NCBI RefSeq assembly: GCF_003047265.1
Contig: NZ_PZYY01000004.1
Span: 1-64,000 of the forward strand
Direction of reading: 5' to 3'
DNA from: Nocardioides terrigena
GTDB lineage: Bacteria > Actinomycetota > Actinomycetes > Propionibacteriales > Nocardioidaceae
DNA: 64,000 nucleotides
The position numbers and the translations under genes were made by a program. Below are positions 16,142-23,877 of this stretch, in pieces; the first letter of the stretch is position 1, and the number at the start of each line of letters is the position of its first letter. The notes under the pieces are model-generated. The model did no database searches and was not told where the DNA came from. It saw only the letters and a program-made list of their open reading frames with translations.

Positions 16142-16899
16142 CAGCGACCCTGATCGGGCTGACGACCATCGCAGTGGTGATGGGGGTCACGATGGTCGTC
16201 AGCCTCAGGGTCGGTCGGGTCGCGGTCGTGGACGTCGCTTGGGGGCTCATGTTCGTGGGCGTCGCGATCGCCGTCGCGATCTGGTCCCCCGACTGGCACT
16301 CGTGGCTGCTCGCCGGCCTCGTCACCGTCTGGGGCGGCCGGTTGGCGTGGCACATCTTCAAGCGCTCGCGCGGCCACGGCGAGGACCCGCGCTACGCGGA
16401 GCTCCTCGGTGACGGCGGCTTCTCGCTCGCCGTCCGCAAGGTGTTCCTCGTCCAGGGGTTCGCCGCGTTCGTGATCTCGCTGCCGATCATGGTCGCCGGT
16501 GCGTACGACGTCCGCTGGGCGTGGCTCGTGGCCCTCGGCGCGGTCGTGTGGCTGGTCGGGCTGGTCTTCGAGTCGGTCGGCGACGCGCAGCTGGCGGCGT
16601 ACAAGGCACTGCCCAAGGACACCAAGCCGCCGGTCATGGACCGCGGCCTGTGGCGCTACACGCGCCACCCCAACTACTTCGGCGACGCGTGCGTCTGGTG
16701 GGGCATCTGGCTGGCCGGCGCCCTCGCGACCGGCTGGCTGCCGGGGCTCCTCACCGTCGTCGCGCCGATCGCGATGACCTACTTCCTCGCCTTCGCCACC
16801 GGGGCCCGGCTGCTCGAGCGCACCATGATGAAGCGGCCCGGCTACCCCGAGTACGCCGCGCGGACGTCGATGTTCGTGCCGCTGCCGCCTCGCGGCTGA
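16135..16899 (+). CDS. DUF1295 membrane protein (steroid-reductase/isoprenylcysteine-methyltransferase-like fold)
   Basis: A 254-aa polytopic protein with about six hydrophobic segments and the family hallmark LWRYTRHPNYFGDACVWWG near residue 180. That motif is shared with 3-oxo-5-alpha-steroid 4-dehydrogenase and isoprenylcysteine methyltransferase relatives and probably binds a cofactor. It overlaps the upstream methyltransferase by 7 nt. It is the counterpart of Rv0446c, closing the SigK-linked lipid gene set. Its membrane location and neighbours fit late modification of a lipid. Confidence 0.88.
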   Translation: MVTATLIGLTTIAVVMGVTMVVSLRVGRVAVVDVAWGLMFVGVAIAVAIWSPDWHSWLLAGLVTVWGGRLAWHIFKRSRGHGEDPRYAELLGDGGFSLAVRKVFLVQGFAAFVISLPIMVAGAYDVRWAWLVALGAVVWLVGLVFESVGDAQLAAYKALPKDTKPPVMDRGLWRYTRHPNYFGDACVWWGIWLAGALATGWLPGLLTVVAPIAMTYFLAFATGARLLERTMMKRPGYPEYAARTSMFVPLPPRG

Positions 16900-16931
16900 T
16901 CGATGGAGCCGCCCCGCGGCTGATCGATGGA
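16891..16931 (+). repeat. 17-bp direct repeat spanning a stop codon
   Basis: CGCGGCTGATCGATGGA occurs at 16891-16907 and again at 16915-16931 (24-bp period). The first copy contains the TGA stop of the DUF1295 gene. It looks like a small local duplication. Confidence 0.75.
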
Positions 16932-17085
16932 CCGGTCCCCGCAGAGACTGGCGGCGAACAACAGCTCGACCCGCGGATCCGGATGTCGCCCGCCGCCAGT
17001 CGGCGGCGGCGCCCGCGGCACGGATCGGCAAGATCTGGTCAACCTGCCCGGAGGCCCACCGCCGATCGGGTAGAACTTCGCCGAC

Positions 17086-17116
17086 GCCTGGCCTCCACCC
17101 CTCGGTGGAACCAGGC
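17086..17116 (+). other. Two-tier hairpin in the 16900-17216 gap
   Basis: This 317-bp stretch holds no gene I can support. Inside it, GCCTGG (17086-17091) pairs with CCAGGC (17111-17116), and CCACC (17095-17099) with GGTGG (17104-17108) around a CCTC loop. It is followed by a pyrimidine-rich run and then the strong hairpin at 17153-17191. It may be part of a leader or a small RNA. Confidence 0.4.
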
Positions 17117-17152
17117 ATGCCCGAGAGACCTTTCTCCTCCCCCCAAAAAAGC

Positions 17153-17191
17153 CGAGGCGGCCACCCCTTCCCCCGAGGGGTGGCCGTCTCG
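17153..17191 (-). terminator. Strong intrinsic terminator, T-run on the minus strand
   Basis: A 16-bp stem (17153-17168 with 17176-17191, one G-U pair) closes a C-rich loop, TCCCCCG. On the minus strand the hairpin is followed by GC and six Ts (A-run 17145-17150 on plus), a classic intrinsic terminator. No minus-strand gene lies upstream of it for over 5 kb, so it would end an antisense or small RNA, or work as a structured leader for the plus-strand gene at 17217. Confidence 0.6.
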
Positions 17192-17216
17192 TGCCATCAG
17201 GGCCAGACTCAGTGAC

Positions 17217-17768
17217 ATGGACGCCGTCGAGGCTGCCTTCGACGCCTGCCCGCGGGCGGGTTTCCTGCCGGCGTCCGTACGACGACGCGCGGCGTTCGAC
17301 GGCCCGCTGCGGATCGCCGCGCACCAGACCAACTCCCAACCCCGCACCGTCGACGCCATGCTGCGCCTGCTCGAGGTGCGACCGGGCCAACGCGTGCTCG
17401 ACGTCGGGTCCGGATCGGGGTGGACCACGGCCCTGCTCGCCCACCTGGTCGGCCCGACCGGCGAGGTGATCGGGGTCGAGCTGGAGCCGGAGCTGGTCAC
17501 CTTCGGGACCGCCAACCTGGCGTCCACCCACCAGCCGTGGGCGCGGATCGAGCAGTCGGCCCCGGGGGTGCTCGGGGACCCGGACCACGCGCCGTACGAC
17601 CGGATCCTGGTCTCGGCCGAGCCCCGCTCGCTGCCCAAGCAGCTGGTGGAGCAGCTCGGCCCCGCCGGTCGGATGGTGATCCCGGTGGCCGGCTGGATGA
17701 CGCTCGTCGAGATGCCCGGACCGGTGGTGAGCGAGCACGGCGCCTACCGGTTCGTGCCGCTGCGCTGA
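17217..17768 (+). CDS. pcm: Protein-L-isoaspartate O-methyltransferase-like protein
   Basis: A 183-aa SAM methyltransferase of the PCMT family, which repairs isoaspartyl residues in aged proteins. It starts with AFDACPRAGFLPASVRRRA, followed by the substrate-loop-like QTNSQPRTVDAMLRLLE, SAM motif I VLDVGSGSGWTTALLAH (about 60-76) and the C-terminal LGPAGRMVIPVAG. It is slightly shorter than typical Pcm proteins of about 210 aa. The ATG at 17217 follows a long structured leader; no clear ribosome site is seen. The next gene starts 62 bp downstream on the same strand. Confidence 0.85.
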   Translation: MDAVEAAFDACPRAGFLPASVRRRAAFDGPLRIAAHQTNSQPRTVDAMLRLLEVRPGQRVLDVGSGSGWTTALLAHLVGPTGEVIGVELEPELVTFGTANLASTHQPWARIEQSAPGVLGDPDHAPYDRILVSAEPRSLPKQLVEQLGPAGRMVIPVAGWMTLVEMPGPVVSEHGAYRFVPLR

Positions 17769-17830
17769 CTGCGTACGACGAGGGCGACACCGCCGCAAAG
17801 GGGGAGCGGCATGCGTGCCAAGATGGGCCG

Positions 17831-19111
17831 ATGGGGTCCGCCGGCAGCGCGTCACGTCCGGGCACGCTGACCGACATCCCCGACCTTCCGCGGGACACCA
17901 CGTGGACACGCCTCTGGCAGCCGTTCTGGGCGGTCCCGACGGCCATCGTCGTCTCGGCCTTCGTCCTGGGCCTCGTCCTGCCGGCGCTGGACTCTGCGCT
18001 CGCCGAGCTCGTGCCGTTCGTCTTCGAGGGAGGACCCGACGGCGCCCGCAGCCTGCTGAGCACCATCGCCAGCGCCATGATCTCGGTGACCGGTCTCGTC
18101 TTCTCGATCACGATGGTCGTGCTGCAGCTGGCCAGCAGCCAGTTCACCCCACGCATCCTGGGCACCTTCCTGCAGAGCCGGACGACCCAGGTCACCCTGG
18201 GCGTCTTCACCGCGTCGTTCGTCTACGCACTGACGGTGTTGCGTTCGGTGCGCGGCGACTTCGAGGGCGGAGGGGCGTTCGTACCGCAGCTGTCGGTCAC
18301 GGTCGCGTTCGTCCTGGTGGCCGCCAGCGTGGCGATGTTCATCGCGTTCATCCACCACATCACCCGATCCATCCAGGTGACGCACGTCGTGGGAGACCTC
18401 GGCAACGAAACCGTCCTGCTGGTGCGGCGGCTCTTCCCCGAGCGGCCGACGTCCGACCACGGCTCCGCGTGGGAGGCACGGGCCGGCTGGGCGTTGCGCC
18501 GGGTCGACAGCGGCGACCGGGCCGGCCACGTCACGTCCCTCGACCACCACCGACTCGCCGCCGTGGCCGACGACCACGACGTGGTCATGGAGTCGCTCGT
18601 CTCCGTCGGCGACTTCGTGGTCGAGGGTCAGCCGCTCCTCACGATCCACCGCACGGCCGGGACGGCGATGGACGTCGACCTCGACGCCCTGGCCGGGGCG
18701 GCAGGCCCGCTGGTGCGCATCGACCGGTCCCGGACCCTCGAGCAGGACGCCGCCTTCGGTGTCCGCCAGCTCGTCGATGTCGCCGAGCGTGCCCTCTCGC
18801 CGGGGATCAACGACCCCACGACCGCCGTCCAGGTCCTCGACCAGCTGCACCGCGTCCTGAGGGAGCTGGTCACGCGCCACGACCTGCCCCGCGTGGTCGG
18901 TGACCGGACGGTCCTGCTGGTGCACCGTCCGCAGCGGGTGGCCGACCTGCTGCGACTGGCCGTGGAGGAGATCGCCCACTACGGCCAGGACTCGCTGCAG
19001 GTCCCGCGCCGCCTCGAGGCGCTGCTCGACGACCTCGACCAGGTCGCGCTTCCCACCCACCATGCCGCCCTCCGCGAGGTCCGGGCACTGGCCCTGGTCG
19101 AGTCGCACTGA
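17831..19111 (+). CDS. DUF2254 family membrane protein
   Basis: A 426-aa predicted membrane protein. Four hydrophobic segments lie within about residues 30-180 (for example WAVPTAIVVSAFVLGLVLPA and VTVAFVLVAASVAMFIAFI), followed by a soluble C-terminal half with ERALSPGINDPTTAVQVLDQL, the most conserved stretch of DUF2254 proteins. The function is not known. It follows the Pcm-like gene but no clear functional link is visible. Confidence 0.85.
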   Translation: MGSAGSASRPGTLTDIPDLPRDTTWTRLWQPFWAVPTAIVVSAFVLGLVLPALDSALAELVPFVFEGGPDGARSLLSTIASAMISVTGLVFSITMVVLQLASSQFTPRILGTFLQSRTTQVTLGVFTASFVYALTVLRSVRGDFEGGGAFVPQLSVTVAFVLVAASVAMFIAFIHHITRSIQVTHVVGDLGNETVLLVRRLFPERPTSDHGSAWEARAGWALRRVDSGDRAGHVTSLDHHRLAAVADDHDVVMESLVSVGDFVVEGQPLLTIHRTAGTAMDVDLDALAGAAGPLVRIDRSRTLEQDAAFGVRQLVDVAERALSPGINDPTTAVQVLDQLHRVLRELVTRHDLPRVVGDRTVLLVHRPQRVADLLRLAVEEIAHYGQDSLQVPRRLEALLDDLDQVALPTHHAALREVRALALVESH

Positions 19112-19287
19112 CCCCGCGAGCGGGCCCGCGCTGACCGCGCACGCCGCGGGCAGCTCGCGGCGCCAAGGCGCCCCATCAGGCCTGTCGTGTCTCGCTGCGG
19201 TCACGAACTGCCCGGACGGTGTCACGATTCGGCGCCAGAGCGCGCGGACCTATGGTCGTCGACCGCTGGCGCGCCCAGCATGCAGCC

Positions 19288-20259
19288 ATGGGGGTCCGGT
19301 CGCTCGTCGCCGCAGCAGCCACGGCGCTGCTGCTCGCCGGCTGCTCGGGCGATGCCGTCCCGGTCGGCACGGCGGCACCCCCCGCATCGACCAGCACCGC
19401 CCCGACCGACACCGTGGACCCGGACGACGTACCGCCCTGCCCGCGCTGGGACGCGGACCCGAGCTACCCGGCCGGTGCGATGCCCGCGGGCGCGACCAGC
19501 ATCCGGGTCTGCCCGGGCGAGGAGACGGTGCAGGCTCCCCGCTTCACGGCGGCGATCGCCGCACCGCGGGACGCACTGACCAGTGGCGTCGACGACCTCG
19601 TCACGCTGCTCAACGACCTGCCGGACTGGGAGGGGTTGCCCGAGAACACCTACTGCAGCTCGGAGGGGCGCCCTCGCATCCACTACGTGCTCGGCTACCC
19701 GGACGGCAGCACCCGGTCGGTGACCTACGGGTACGGCGGGTGCCACCTACTCGAGCTGGAGGCGCCGGCCCCCTTCCCCACCGCCGGGACGGTCGCGAAG
19801 CAGGACGCCGCGCCCTTCATGGAGGCCGTCGCCGACGGCCTCCTCGCCCAGCGCAGTGGCGGGCAGCAACCGCACGGGGGGCCGGCCGCTCCGCGGTGCG
19901 TGCCCAACACCCGGGACGTCACCACCGTGCCGACCGCGGACCTCGAGCTGGCCACGGCAGCCCTGTGCGTCCTGGACGGCGAGCGATGGCGACGCGCGGT
20001 GGTCCCGCCCGACCTGGTGGCACGGTTGTCGGACGAGTACGCCGTCACCTCGACCGACGCAGCCGGGTGCACCGTCCCGTTCGCCGGCAAGGTCGTCGGC
20101 CGGAGCACGTGGGGTGACCCCGTCGAGCTGCAGCTGGGGGCCGAGTGCACGATGGCGGGCTCTCCCCGGTCCCCCGAGCCGGTGTCCTGGACCCTCTCCT
20201 CCGACCTGGCCGACGACCTGTCGTCGCTGCCGCTCGGACCCCCGGTGGAGCAGCGATGA
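19288..20259 (+). CDS. Lipoprotein of unknown function, first of three tandem paralogues
   Basis: A 323-aa predicted lipoprotein; ATG at 19288 gives a signal peptide with lipobox LLAGC (Cys near residue 19). Blocks shared with the next two genes are MPAGATSIRVCPG, a GYPDGSTRSVTYGYGGC segment and a late WGDP motif, all with conserved Cys that could form disulfides. It is the most divergent of the three. It overlaps the next gene by ATGA. I do not recognise a known family; a role at the outer face of the membrane follows from the lipobox only. Confidence 0.8.
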   Translation: MGVRSLVAAAATALLLAGCSGDAVPVGTAAPPASTSTAPTDTVDPDDVPPCPRWDADPSYPAGAMPAGATSIRVCPGEETVQAPRFTAAIAAPRDALTSGVDDLVTLLNDLPDWEGLPENTYCSSEGRPRIHYVLGYPDGSTRSVTYGYGGCHLLELEAPAPFPTAGTVAKQDAAPFMEAVADGLLAQRSGGQQPHGGPAAPRCVPNTRDVTTVPTADLELATAALCVLDGERWRRAVVPPDLVARLSDEYAVTSTDAAGCTVPFAGKVVGRSTWGDPVELQLGAECTMAGSPRSPEPVSWTLSSDLADDLSSLPLGPPVEQR

Positions 20260-21176
20260 GACGCGCGGCACTGGGCCTGGCCGTGGCTCTGCTGCTCGCC
20301 GGGTGCGGCTCCGGCGGCGCCGAGTCCGTGCCGTCGGCCCGGCTGCCCGCAGGCCTGGAGGCCGGTTGCCCGGACCCCAGCACGGAGCTCCGGCTCCCCG
20401 GGGGTGACCTGCCGAGGGGTGCCACCCGCGTCCGGTTGTGCCCCGGTCCGTCGTTGGTCGACAACCACGGCTCCCCCGTCGCGCCGGACATCCAGGGCCC
20501 CGTGGACATGCTCACGGCCGACGTCGACGAGCTGGTGGCACTCGTCAACGAGCAGGCCGACCTCGACGGCGAGCTGCTGTGCAACTCCGACGCCGGCCCG
20601 GAGCTCGTCTACTGGTTCGGCTATCCCGGGGGTGACTGGCGCGCCGTCCAGCACGGCTCCTACGGCTGCGACGTGGTCCGCGTCGGAGCGCGTGCCCGCA
20701 GGCTCGGCGGGGTGGAGCTCTCGCTCGCCTTCACCGAGGCGCTCCTGGCCCAGCGCCCGTCCGCGGAGCCACCGGTCGGCGTGCCCGCGGCGCGCTGCCT
20801 CGCGCCGTACGAGACCCCGCGGTCGGCCCTCGCGAGTGCGGACCTCGACCTGGCCTCCGCCAGCTTGTGCGTGTCCCCTCGACCCGACACCGTCCGGAGC
20901 GCCCCCCTGCCCCCCGAGCTGCTGGAACGGGTCGACGCCGGGCTCTGGCCGGGCGTCAGCGAGCGCAGCCGGTGGCCCTGCACCACGGGTGGCAGTCAGT
21001 GGATCGAGGGTGTGACGCCGTGGGGCGACCGGGTCGCCTGGGGGATAGACGCCTGCGGCCTGCTCTACCCGCTGCACGGGGCGTCGGTGCTGCCCTACGA
21101 GCGCCAGTACCTCTCGCCCGATCTCGACGCCGCCTTCGCCGCGCTGCCGCTCGGACCGTCGGAGCAGCTGGGATGA
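20256..21176 (+). CDS. Lipoprotein of unknown function, second of three tandem paralogues
   Basis: A 306-aa predicted lipoprotein (ALLLAGC lipobox). It shares with the third gene the blocks GCPDPSTELRLPGGDLP, GATRVRLCPGP, VYWFGYPGGDWRAV and YGCDVVRVG, plus WGDRVAWGIDACG near the C-terminus. Cys positions align across the copies. It overlaps both neighbours by ATGA and so is translationally coupled. No enzymatic motif was found. Confidence 0.8.
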   Translation: MRRAALGLAVALLLAGCGSGGAESVPSARLPAGLEAGCPDPSTELRLPGGDLPRGATRVRLCPGPSLVDNHGSPVAPDIQGPVDMLTADVDELVALVNEQADLDGELLCNSDAGPELVYWFGYPGGDWRAVQHGSYGCDVVRVGARARRLGGVELSLAFTEALLAQRPSAEPPVGVPAARCLAPYETPRSALASADLDLASASLCVSPRPDTVRSAPLPPELLERVDAGLWPGVSERSRWPCTTGGSQWIEGVTPWGDRVAWGIDACGLLYPLHGASVLPYERQYLSPDLDAAFAALPLGPSEQLG

Positions 21177-22135
21177 GGCGGGTGACAGCGCTGCTGGTCG
21201 CCGGCCTCCTGGCCGGCTGCAGTCCCTCAGGGTCGGGATCCTCCGCTCCACCGGAGCGGGTCGTCGAGCCCGCGCCGGTGCCCGCCGGGCTGGACAGTGG
21301 TTGTCCGGATCCGACGACGGAGCTGCGCTTCCCCGAGGGGGACCTGCCGACGGGGGCGACGAAGGTCAGGCTGTGTCCCGGTCCGCCACAGCTCGATGGT
21401 CAGGGTGATCAGCTGGAGCCCGGCATCCAGGCGGTCCCCGAGCTCCTCACGACCGACGTCGGCGTGCTCGTCGCCGCGGTCGATGACGAGGAGGACCTCA
21501 CCGAGGACGTCGAGTGCACCTTCGACGGCGGGCCGGACATGACCTACTGGTTCGGATACCCGGACGGCGACTGGCGGGCGGTCCGGCTCGGTGCCTACGG
21601 GTGCCACCAGCTCATGGTCGGCACCGGGAGGGTGCGCCTCGGCGGCACCGACCTGGCCACCACCTTCGTCGAGGCGCTCACGAGCCAGCGACGAGCGTCC
21701 ACCCCGCCCGACGTACGCACCCCAGCCACGTGCGGAGCCTTCTTCGGCACGACCTCCCCGTCACCCCTGCCGGGACGCCCGGTCGAGCTCGCGACCGCAG
21801 TGCTGTGCCGCCCTGCGGGCGCCTACCGCTACCGACAGGCGGACGTCACCGCGACGCTGCTCGCCCGCATCAACGACGAGCTCCTCGCCGGTCCGACCCA
21901 GCGACCCCGCAGGTGCGTCGGCGCACAGTGGACGACGGTCGAGGGCTACTCCGTCTGGGGAGACCGCCACACCTACGTCATCGACGGGTGCGGCGGCGTA
22001 CAGGCACCCGTCGGGGAGGGACTCCACCTCGCCGGACAGGAGCCCGCGTCCGACCCGACGTACCTCGACCCGGGCCTCGCCGCGGCGATCGACCGCCAGC
22101 GCTACGGACCCGTCATCGACTCCCGCGACGAGTAG
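21173..22135 (+). CDS. Lipoprotein of unknown function, third of three tandem paralogues
   Basis: A 320-aa predicted lipoprotein with lipobox GLLAGC. The blocks GCPDPTTELRFPEGDLP, GATKVRLCPGPP, TYWFGYPDGDWRAV and YGCHQLMVG match the second paralogue closely, and WGDRHTYVIDGCGG repeats its C-terminal motif. It ends the three-gene unit; an AraC-type regulator starts 10 bp later. The divergence between copies suggests an old duplication kept for different ligands, which is inference. Confidence 0.8.
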   Translation: MRRVTALLVAGLLAGCSPSGSGSSAPPERVVEPAPVPAGLDSGCPDPTTELRFPEGDLPTGATKVRLCPGPPQLDGQGDQLEPGIQAVPELLTTDVGVLVAAVDDEEDLTEDVECTFDGGPDMTYWFGYPDGDWRAVRLGAYGCHQLMVGTGRVRLGGTDLATTFVEALTSQRRASTPPDVRTPATCGAFFGTTSPSPLPGRPVELATAVLCRPAGAYRYRQADVTATLLARINDELLAGPTQRPRRCVGAQWTTVEGYSVWGDRHTYVIDGCGGVQAPVGEGLHLAGQEPASDPTYLDPGLAAAIDRQRYGPVIDSRDE

Positions 22136-22145
22136 GTTCTTCCCC

Positions 22146-22592
22146 GTGGAGCTCAGCCCCCGCGAGGACCTCAACCGCCGTATGCTGCGGGCGCGTGACG
22201 AGATGGACCGCCGCTACGCCGAGCCCCTCGACATCCCCACGCTCGCGGCGGTCGCGCACCTGTCGGCGTCCCAGTTCGGCCGGGTCTTCAAGGAGACGTA
22301 CGGCGAGACGCCGCACCGCTACCTCCAGCGGCGCCGCGTCGAACGGGCGATGACCCTGCTGCGCCAGACCGACCGGCCGGTGACCGACGTCGCGTGGGAC
22401 GTCGGCTTCGCCAGCCTGGGCACCCTCAGCCGGACCTTCTCCACGGTGGTCGGCTGCTCGCCCTCGGAGTTCCGCGCGCGGCACGAGCCGGTGCACGTGC
22501 CGTCGTGCTTCATCGCCGCGTGGACCCGCCCGCGCGAGGGCGCCGCAGGGACAGCGGTTTCGGAGAAGCGGAACACCCCCGGCGCTGGCTAG
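22146..22592 (+). CDS. AraC-family transcriptional regulator (DNA-binding domain only)
   Basis: A 148-aa protein made almost wholly of an AraC-type double helix-turn-helix. The first HTH is in IPTLAAVAHLSASQFGRVFK, and the second in VTDVAWDVGFASLGTLSRTF, ending GCSPSEFRAR. There is no separate ligand-binding domain, as in small SoxS-like regulators. The GTG at 22146 is the first start after the lipoprotein gene. The VOC gene follows after 10 bp, and a regulator paired with its target enzyme is likely. Confidence 0.87.
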   Translation: MELSPREDLNRRMLRARDEMDRRYAEPLDIPTLAAVAHLSASQFGRVFKETYGETPHRYLQRRRVERAMTLLRQTDRPVTDVAWDVGFASLGTLSRTFSTVVGCSPSEFRARHEPVHVPSCFIAAWTRPREGAAGTAVSEKRNTPGAG

Positions 22593-22602
22593 CGTCCTCG
22601 TC

Positions 22603-23061
22603 ATGACCACCAACCACATCACCTCCGTCCGCATCAAGGCCATCCCCGTCCTCGACCAGGACGAGGCCCTCGACTTCTACTCCACGCACCTCGGCTTCGA
22701 GGTCCGCGACGACATCGACCTCGGCTTCATGCGCTGGCTCACCGTGGCGCTCCCCGGCGGCGAGCAGCTGCTGCTCGAGCTCGTCGGCGGCCCGCAGCAC
22801 GACGAGTCGACCGCCGCGCAGGTCCGCGAGCTCGTCACCAAGGGCGCGCTGGGCGGCCTGTTCCTCGTCAGCGACGACGTCCACGCGACGTTCGCCGCGC
22901 TCCGCGACGCCGGCGTCGAGATCAGCGAGGAGCCGGTCGACCAGCCCTACGGCACCGACTTCGGCATCCGCGACCCGTTCGGCAACCACGTGCGGATCAG
23001 CCAGCCCAACGAGGCGCCCAACGAGGTCATCCAGGAGCGGTACGACGCCGCGAGGGCCTGA
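22603..23061 (+). CDS. VOC (glyoxalase/dioxygenase superfamily) protein
   Basis: A 152-aa vicinal-oxygen-chelate protein with two beta-alpha-beta-beta-beta repeats: IPVLDQDEALDFYSTHLGFE at the N-terminus and FGIRDPFGNHVRISQP at the C-terminus. Family members bind a metal and act on glyoxal adducts, aromatic diols or antibiotics; the substrate is not readable here. It is co-transcribed with the upstream AraC gene and ends convergent with the next minus-strand gene. Confidence 0.85.
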   Translation: MTTNHITSVRIKAIPVLDQDEALDFYSTHLGFEVRDDIDLGFMRWLTVALPGGEQLLLELVGGPQHDESTAAQVRELVTKGALGGLFLVSDDVHATFAALRDAGVEISEEPVDQPYGTDFGIRDPFGNHVRISQPNEAPNEVIQERYDAARA

Positions 23062-23064
23062 TGA

Positions 23065-23463
23065 TCAGTCCGCGGTGGGCTCGGGCCCCTCGGCATCGCG
23101 GCGCTGCTGCTCACGGCGCTGCGCGTCGTACCGGCGGCGCTGCTCCTCCGCCCGCTCACGGACCTTCCGCAGGAAGTCCTCGTCCTTGGCCGGGTCGGTG
23201 GCGGCGGCGCGGCCCGGTCGGTCGTACTCGGGGAACGCCGGTGAGGCACCCGCACGACGGCCGGCCGCCCTCGGACGCCCGGCCGCGATCCAGGCGATCG
23301 ACCCGGCGAGCGGGAAGAACAGGACCAGCAGGATCCACGCGATCTTCGGCAGGTGTCGGATCCGGGACTCGTCGGTACCGATCGCCTCGACGAGGGACCA
23401 CACCATCAGGACGAGTCCCACCACGGACATCAGCGCATAGAGCTTCAGCACGCGGCACAGCAT
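23065..23463 (-). CDS. Small membrane protein with PLD-nuclease N-terminal-like (PLDc_N) domain
   Basis: A 132-aa protein with two membrane helices (about 8-28 and 40-62; KIAWILLVLFFPLAGSIAWI is the PLDc_N hallmark). A long charged tail rich in Arg and Glu follows (RKVRERAEEQRRRYDAQRRE), likely a cytoplasmic coiled coil. The function is unknown. The start is uncertain: ATG 23463, GTG 23451 or a later ATG are all possible and none has a clear ribosome site. Confidence 0.75.
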   Translation of the reverse strand: MLCRVLKLYALMSVVGLVLMVWSLVEAIGTDESRIRHLPKIAWILLVLFFPLAGSIAWIAAGRPRAAGRRAGASPAFPEYDRPGRAAATDPAKDEDFLRKVRERAEEQRRRYDAQRREQQRRDAEGPEPTAD

Positions 23464-23493
23464 GCAGTCACGGACAGTCCCGTGTCCGCAGAA

Positions 23494-23868
23494 TCACCCC
23501 GGTCGCGCCACCTGCTCGGCGAGGCGCGCGGGCGCCTGCACGCAGTAGGAGTCGGTGAGCAGCTCGGCGAGCTCCTCCCAGTCGGTGTCGTCGTCGAGGA
23601 CCAGGCCGATCGCGTTGTCGCCCCACCCGGAGCGGAAGTAGGGATCGCCGAGGTGCTCGAAGGCCGCCACCTCGTCGGGCTCCCCGCGGAACGTGATCCG
23701 GAAGACCTGGTCCTCCCCGCCGAACACGTGGGCGACGGTCGCGCTGCCCACGCGCCACCGGGTGCCGGTCCACGCGGACTCCTGTCGGCAGCGCGGCAAC
23801 CGCCCCAGGATCGCGTCGATGCGCAGCACCCACTCCTCGGGGACGAGCGGTCGGTCGACGAGGGCCAC
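23494..23868 (-). CDS. MmcQ/YjbR-like small protein
   Basis: A 124-aa protein resembling the MmcQ/YjbR (CyaY-like fold) family. It has VFRITFRGEPDEVAAFEHLG in the middle and DWEELAELLTDSYCVQAP near the end, the typical strand/helix pattern. The biochemical role is not established. GTG start. It lies 9 bp downstream of the HxlR-type regulator on the same strand and is probably co-transcribed with it. Confidence 0.7.
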   Translation of the reverse strand: MALVDRPLVPEEWVLRIDAILGRLPRCRQESAWTGTRWRVGSATVAHVFGGEDQVFRITFRGEPDEVAAFEHLGDPYFRSGWGDNAIGLVLDDDTDWEELAELLTDSYCVQAPARLAEQVARPG

Positions 23869-23877
23869 GGGGACAGG

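Noticed and set aside
17056..17195. Firm call of a 6C RNA or a riboswitch
   Set aside because: Loops are C-rich but the first does not show the expected six-C loop, and no known aptamer consensus is recognisable. It was kept only as a structured region.
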